This document shows positions 48,901 to 54,900 of a stretch of DNA of 64,000 nt, one piece after another. The translations under genes and the position numbers were made by a program. The DNA is from Lunularia cruciata (Eukaryota > Streptophyta > Marchantiopsida > Lunulariales > Lunulariaceae), in contig CAOYZS010000006.1 of NCBI GenBank assembly GCA_948567375.1, positions 930,001 to 994,000 on the forward strand, read 5' to 3'. Position 1 is the stretch's first letter, and every line of letters begins with the position of its first letter. Under the pieces are notes generated by a model. It saw only the letters and a list, made by a program, of their open reading frames with translations. It was not told where the DNA came from and made no database searches.

Positions 48901-51900
48901 GGATAACCCGTTCTGGGAACAGCTTCTGCTCGCATATATCTACATATACAGAACGGCTTCTGTTCTCGTATACCAATATATCTACATATACACATAAGCA
49001 AATACCCATGGCACTCATGAGTTTTCGAGCAGAAACTTGGTACGAGGGGTACTGACAATTGCTCAGCTACTTCGGCAGTGCATGAGGCACTGGTGAAGTC
49101 GCAGGTGTTTTCGTGGAAGTTTACTATGGCCGCCTTCTGCTTCCCTTAGCTGTTTAGCATCTCAGGACTCCAGTGTCCATAGCGCTAGTTGTGATATACT
49201 TTATATCCTGTCCTCTTACACTTCGCTCTCGTTATCCTTTTACACATCGACCCGTTTCTGCAGCCACATGATCTGAGAACTGGTGTTTTGTTCCACTCCT
49301 CCATTCCCCAACTAATTCCCTCCCTAGTATTTTCCCTTTGCTCTTTGGCTGCTTCCTGCTTTGCCCTCTCGTGTCTACAGTTTTCCTACCCGACTCCAGC
49401 TCACGTTCTTCATCTTTGTTCATGCACTGCTTACTGGCAGGCTCTTACATCACGTTTCCTATTTCTCGCTATCGTTGCATAGATGTTCTTGATTTCATGT
49501 TCTTTACTACTCCGTTGGCCATTGGTTATGCTCAATTTGTTTCAATTATGCTTTTGCTGCAGGTTACATTCGATGCATTCTACCTTAGGGATTTAACACT
49601 ACTCTAGCATTGTGATTCATGTACATTGCTTATCGATCATTTACACTTCACGAGTTCTGGATAACCCAGTTCCCAGAATGGCTTCTGTTCTCTCTTTGAT
49701 TGCTTCCTGTTTCGCCTCTCATGCCTTGAACACCTTCCCTCTGGCAGTGCCATATCCAAGGACCAGGTCTCCTTTCTTCAAAGTGCATTGATTTCTGTTG
49801 CTTTCAAACAGAACATCCACTCCATGCTCCATGAGGCGATTGTACTGATATCAAGTTCTTGGTGTAATCTGGAACATAGAGCACATCTTCCAAATAGCTC
49901 TTACAAGAACTTGTGTTAGATCTTCCCATGAAGGCAATAGGAACTTTGCCAGTTCCTAACACTGGATTTTGAATCCCAGGTCCAGAACGAACACTCTTGG
50001 GAATCTTCAGAGGTTGAAGAGTTGAGAACAGCTCCTTCTGGTAACAGATATGAGAGGTGGCTCCAGAATCCAAGAACCATCCAGAACCGTTTGTGGACAA
50101 TTGCGATTCTGCCAACATTCCACAATCTAGCTCTTCTGCTGAGAACCCCTTCTCATCGCTCTTTATCTCATTGCACTCCTCTGTGTTGTAAGCTGAACTC
50201 GCAAATTTTCGACCTCTTACTGGTTGAGGTCCCTTGCCTACCTTCTTCAGCTCTCGTTCTCTCCTTTCTCCTCTCTTGGGACATATAGGTGCAACATGAC
50301 CTTTCTCATGACAGAAATAACAGATCATGTTAGCAACACTACTAACCCCTTTACCAGATTTACTCACTCTGGATTGCTCTGGTTTGCTCACTCTTCTATC
50401 TGGCACTCTCCTTGACTGAGAAGAAGCACTGAACAGAGCAGAATCTCCCAAATCATTAAAGGTCCTCTCTGTCTCTGCTAAACACCAGTAATCTGTTTAT
50501 CACATAATCCCATGTGACAACTTCAACAGGTAGAATTTTTAGAGCTACTTTGATAGGCTGGTAGCTTGGAGGGAGAGTCTTCAAGAGATGGTTAATCTCA
50601 TATTTCTCTGTAAGGGGACACCCATCCTCCTTGACACTCTTGAAGACCTCTGTAACTTTGACAAGTGCAAAATAAAGTCTTCACCATCTGCAAGTTTAGT
50701 GTTCCACATCCCATCCCAGATGCTACTGGAACTTTCCAGCCTCTCAACAGAGTAAAAATGCTTGAGTTTGTGCCAGATCTCCCAACTCCAAGCATAAGTG
50801 TCTACTAGGTCTCTGACTGGCTCTTGCATAGCCCTTAGCAGAAACCTCCTAGTAGTAGAATGCTTGATTCTCTCCTCCTTGTTGGACTCAAGCTCATCTA
50901 TATCATGAGCTTCTAATGCCAAGTCCAAACAGGCATAACTGTCTAGGATACACTTCACATCCAATGTATCTAGCCTAGTCATGTATCTAGTCACTAAACT
51001 AGAGATTATCACAACTAACATTATATATTGCATCGCATTGATAAAAAATGCATTCAATGAGTTCTGGATTACCCGTTCTAGGAATGGCTTCTGCTCTCAT
51101 CTACCTATATCCAGTCCCCACATTACATCTATTGCATCTCAATGAGTTATGGATCTCCCGGTTCATTGAACAGCTTCTGTCCTCATTTCTATATATCCAG
51201 TCCCGTAATGCTTCGCTCTACTTCCCTGTTCTCTGAACGATTTTCACTCTCCTTAATCATACCCGAACCTGGGATTGTTTCGATCAGTCTTGGCCATAAC
51301 ACTTTACTCTTCTCTCTCACACTGCGCTCCACTCCAAACTTTGGATAACCAAAACTCCCTCTAATGTGGTCCGCTGCATGGTTCCTATCTGTTTCCCGAC
51401 TTCTTGTTTTATTACCTGACGTTCGTTCATAAACTGCTGATAAGTCAATGTCTGGCTCATCGGTCTTCGTTTACAAGTGGTTTACTACTTCCTTATATGC
51501 TCTGGTTTAGGTTCACCATGCGATTAGGTGTTTACGTGATTATATATTTCTGTATTAGTTTCGGTTTACAATGTGCTTTTGATTCATTCATTTGCTTCCT
51601 GCTGTTTCACTTATGCTTACTTCGCGATTTCCTTATAGGAGTTGACTCTTCGGTTTCTCAGTACACATTGGTTCAGGAGATTCTCTACATGTAGTTATAT
51701 GTGGTTGATGCTTAACTACATGTGGTCGATGCTTGATAATACATGCTATTCATGAATTACATTTCATTTCATCTCCTTCTCGCCTGTATTGTTCAGTTAA
51801 TTCTGCTTTCCATTTATTGACATTTCATCTACATTTCATATGCATTTGATGAGTTCTGGATCTCCCCTTCGAGGAACGGCTTCTGTCCTCATATATCCAT

Positions 51901-54900
51901 ATAGTTTCTCCTATAGGCTTGCATACCATGCAGTTGTACAGGAGTTAGACTTCTGGACTTGTAGATATACAGTCCAGAAGTTGCTCTCATATACCTATAT
52001 ACAGTCTACTACGATTTTAGTTGACATACGGTTTTCTGCCATGTGGTCTTCAAGTGTTTGCTTATGGACATGTGGACCCACCTTGTCCATCACTTCATCC
52101 AGGGCAGATTTTGCCTCTTTTCTTTGCTCTTTCCTGCAGTGCTCTATGTGCTTTCATGCTTTTCCTTGCTTCTCTGTTGTTTGCTCCTCGCATTTTGCCT
52201 TTGTTTTTCTTGCTTGAGTAGGGTCACCCCTTCCCGTGCATCACTGATGTTTCTTCAGTTGCCCTAAACCCTAAACCCTAAGCTCCCCTTTCGTATTACT
52301 AAGGAACCTTTGCTTGACAATTTCTCATTGCTTTGTTTGGGATTTTATCTCTACTAACGGATGTTTGTGATTTCAGGGATCCATCAGGTGGATCTCGCTT
52401 CCTGTCCTCCTCGAACTCATGTTGATTCATATCTTTCTTGGCTGGTTCTCAGTATGTGGCTGAGACTCCTGGGATTACTCATTTGCATGCACTTCTGCTT
52501 GCTTTTTCTTTCCACATTTCCACTTCTGTTCTTCTGTTCTTCAACATCCCCCCTACTTATGAGCGGCACTTTGGTGGAGCAACCAAGTTTGCCTTGGCAC
52601 TCATGAGTTTTCGAGCAGAAACTCAGTATGAGGGGTCCCGACACTTGCTCAGCTACTTCGGCACTGCGTGAGTGACATGTGTTTTCGTGGAGGTTTACTA
52701 TGGCCACCTTCTGCTTCCCATTGCTGTTTAGAGTCTCAGGACTCAAGCGTCCACAGTGCTTGTTGCGATATACTTTGTATCCTGTCCTCTTTCACTTTGC
52801 TCTCGTTACCCTGGTACACTTCTATATGTCTCTGCAGCAACACCATCCATAAGCTCTTGCATTGTTCCACTCCTCCATTTTCCAGCTAATTCCCTCCCTA
52901 TTATTTTTCCTTCGCACTTTGCCTGATTCATGGTTCGACCTCACGTTTCAACCGTGTTCCTACCCTGTTTCAACAGTGTTCCTACCCGACTCCAGGCTAT
53001 GTTTTAATTTTCATCAATTTTCATCGTTCACGCACTGCTTACTGGTGGTCAAATACATAACATTTTATATTTCTTGCATTCGTTTGCATAGCTGTTATTG
53101 GTTTCAAGTAGTTTACTAGTCCTTCCTTAAGATATATGTTATACTCAAATTGTTGCAATTATGCCTTTGCTTCAGGTTACATTCGATGCATTTATCACTA
53201 TTCTAGCATTGTGCATAAAGTACATCTTGGTTAGATCATTTGCATTTAATGAGTTTTTGATCACCAGTTCCTAGAACAGCTTCTGTTCTCATCTACCTAT
53301 ATCCATGTCAAATTTCAAAATTCCAGTGCTCTAATGCTCTGACACCATGTGAGAAATAGAGGCAAATGTTCTAATAGTCTGATACAATGTGATAAATACT
53401 GGCAGATGCTCTATGCTCTAATACCATGTGAAAACGACAGTCAAATGAAATCCTCAAGTTGACTGTGATTTCTGAAATGTCTTATTAACATTAGTTGTTT
53501 TTACACTGAAATGAAATCGTCAAGTTGACTGTTACCCGAAAACTCTGATTACTATGATGAGAACCTTTCTTCCTAGTCTTTGAAGTAGATGGTCTATCCT
53601 CAGTCATTCTGACTTTTGATGTATCAGACCTCCTAACACTCAGCTTTCCTAGTCTCACCAGAGTAGACATTCCTGATTGCACTCAGCAATATTCAACTCA
53701 CTCTCTCAGAGCCTTCAAAGATAGTACACAGCAGCACTCACGCAGCATGAAAGGTATCCGAGTGGTAAGCAGCATAGAACACACTTAGAACAAAGTACAA
53801 GGTGCTGGGAATGATCCTTGTATGAGAACTTATCTAAACATGAGCAGAGAACACTCATATATATGCACAAGCAGGCTCTAGCAGGTTGCTTTGCAGAGCC
53901 CTAATTAGGGCAACGCCCTCACTTCACCTTAATCATGTATCTAGTCTAACCATGTATCTAGCCTAGTCATGTATCTAGTCACTAAACTAGAGATTATCAA
54001 AACTAACATACTAAAATGTTTCATTAACATTAGGTGTATTTACATGGATCTACCATGTTGATAATGAGTAATCGTTCTTGCATACTTCAATGGTGGTACA
54101 TGTCCTGCAGATTTTAGGTAATGGGATGTCCAACAAAATGTGGGAGGGAACAGTGGAGCACGCCAAAACATGTGTCCTCAGTGGTAAACTGCATGTGTAC
54201 TATGCGGATGACAAGCAAAATATCGGAGTCATATTCAACAATATCTTCCAGCTCATGGGCCTCATTGCTGATGGACAGTACATGTCCGTGGACTCTCTGT
54301 CGGATAGTGAGAAGGTACTCTCGAATCCAACTACGAAGTTTTGTATGTGCTGGGGACAGCGAGTTCCTTTTTGTTTGGGTTACGGACCTAACATGTAGTA
54401 AACCTGATTCGATCCGGAGAATGTGAACCAACGGACCAGAAATCCGTGCCAATAACAACATGTCGCAGGTCTGGATAAGTTAACTGAGTTGAATATGTTC
54501 TCGGTGCTGTTTGTAGATACATGACCAAGTTTAGACGTTTATGAGACATCCTATCGTGGGTAGTGGAATGTCTAATAAAATGTGGGGATACACAGTGGAA
54601 CTCGGGCTTGGATCACATAAGAGGGCGAATAAGCTCATAGCACTGAACTTCTTGGTCCTTTCTGCTGGGTACAGGTTTATGTAGATAAACTTGTGAAAGT
54701 GGCATATGAAAATTGGGAAAATGTGATCGAGTACGATGGTGAAGCTCTTATCGGCGTCAAACCTTATAAGCTAAGAGGAATTGATGCGCACACCGAGGAT
54801 CCTATCAACGGCCAGAGCCCCAGTGGACCACAAACTCTGACTAGTTCATCCAGCCACTACGCTATTTCTTCTCCCCATATAATTTCGTCGGAACGAACAC

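Larger units (their letters stand above)
15086..54110 (+). other. CBP60 intron 5: 39,025 bp of nested retroelements
   Basis: The intron is bounded by GTAAGT at 15086 and CCTGCAG at 54110, with exons in phase on both sides. It contains plus-strand Penelope-like RT remnants and their repeated 3' ends, minus-strand Ty1/copia elements and solo LTRs, and one other copia fragment. Only about the first 1 kb (15086-16075) and the last 100 bp look free of recognisable repeat. The plus strand of the PLE-derived part is rich in T and C. Confidence 0.85.

Noticed and set aside
16594-52388. Eleven-base micro-exons, CAG|GGATCCATCAG|GTATG, repeated with apparent splice sites at 16598, 20515, 35487, 39588, 48031 and 52377
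   Set aside because: The same bases fit one PLE reading frame (F-Q-G-x-x-R-Y), and the RT block at 19433 has F-Q-V-F-T-R-Y there, so conservation is better explained as coding relic of the PLE than as cassette exons.
16865-52640. Hammerhead ribozyme in the PLE repeat (CTCATGAG..GAAAC..GTA around the GTTTGCCTTGGCA box; PLEs are known to carry such ribozymes)
   Set aside because: The invariant CTGATGA core is CTCATGA in every copy, and no helix II closes before GAAA on either strand. CTGATGAAGTCG farther on lacks a GAAA partner. A descriptor search on a consensus could reopen this.
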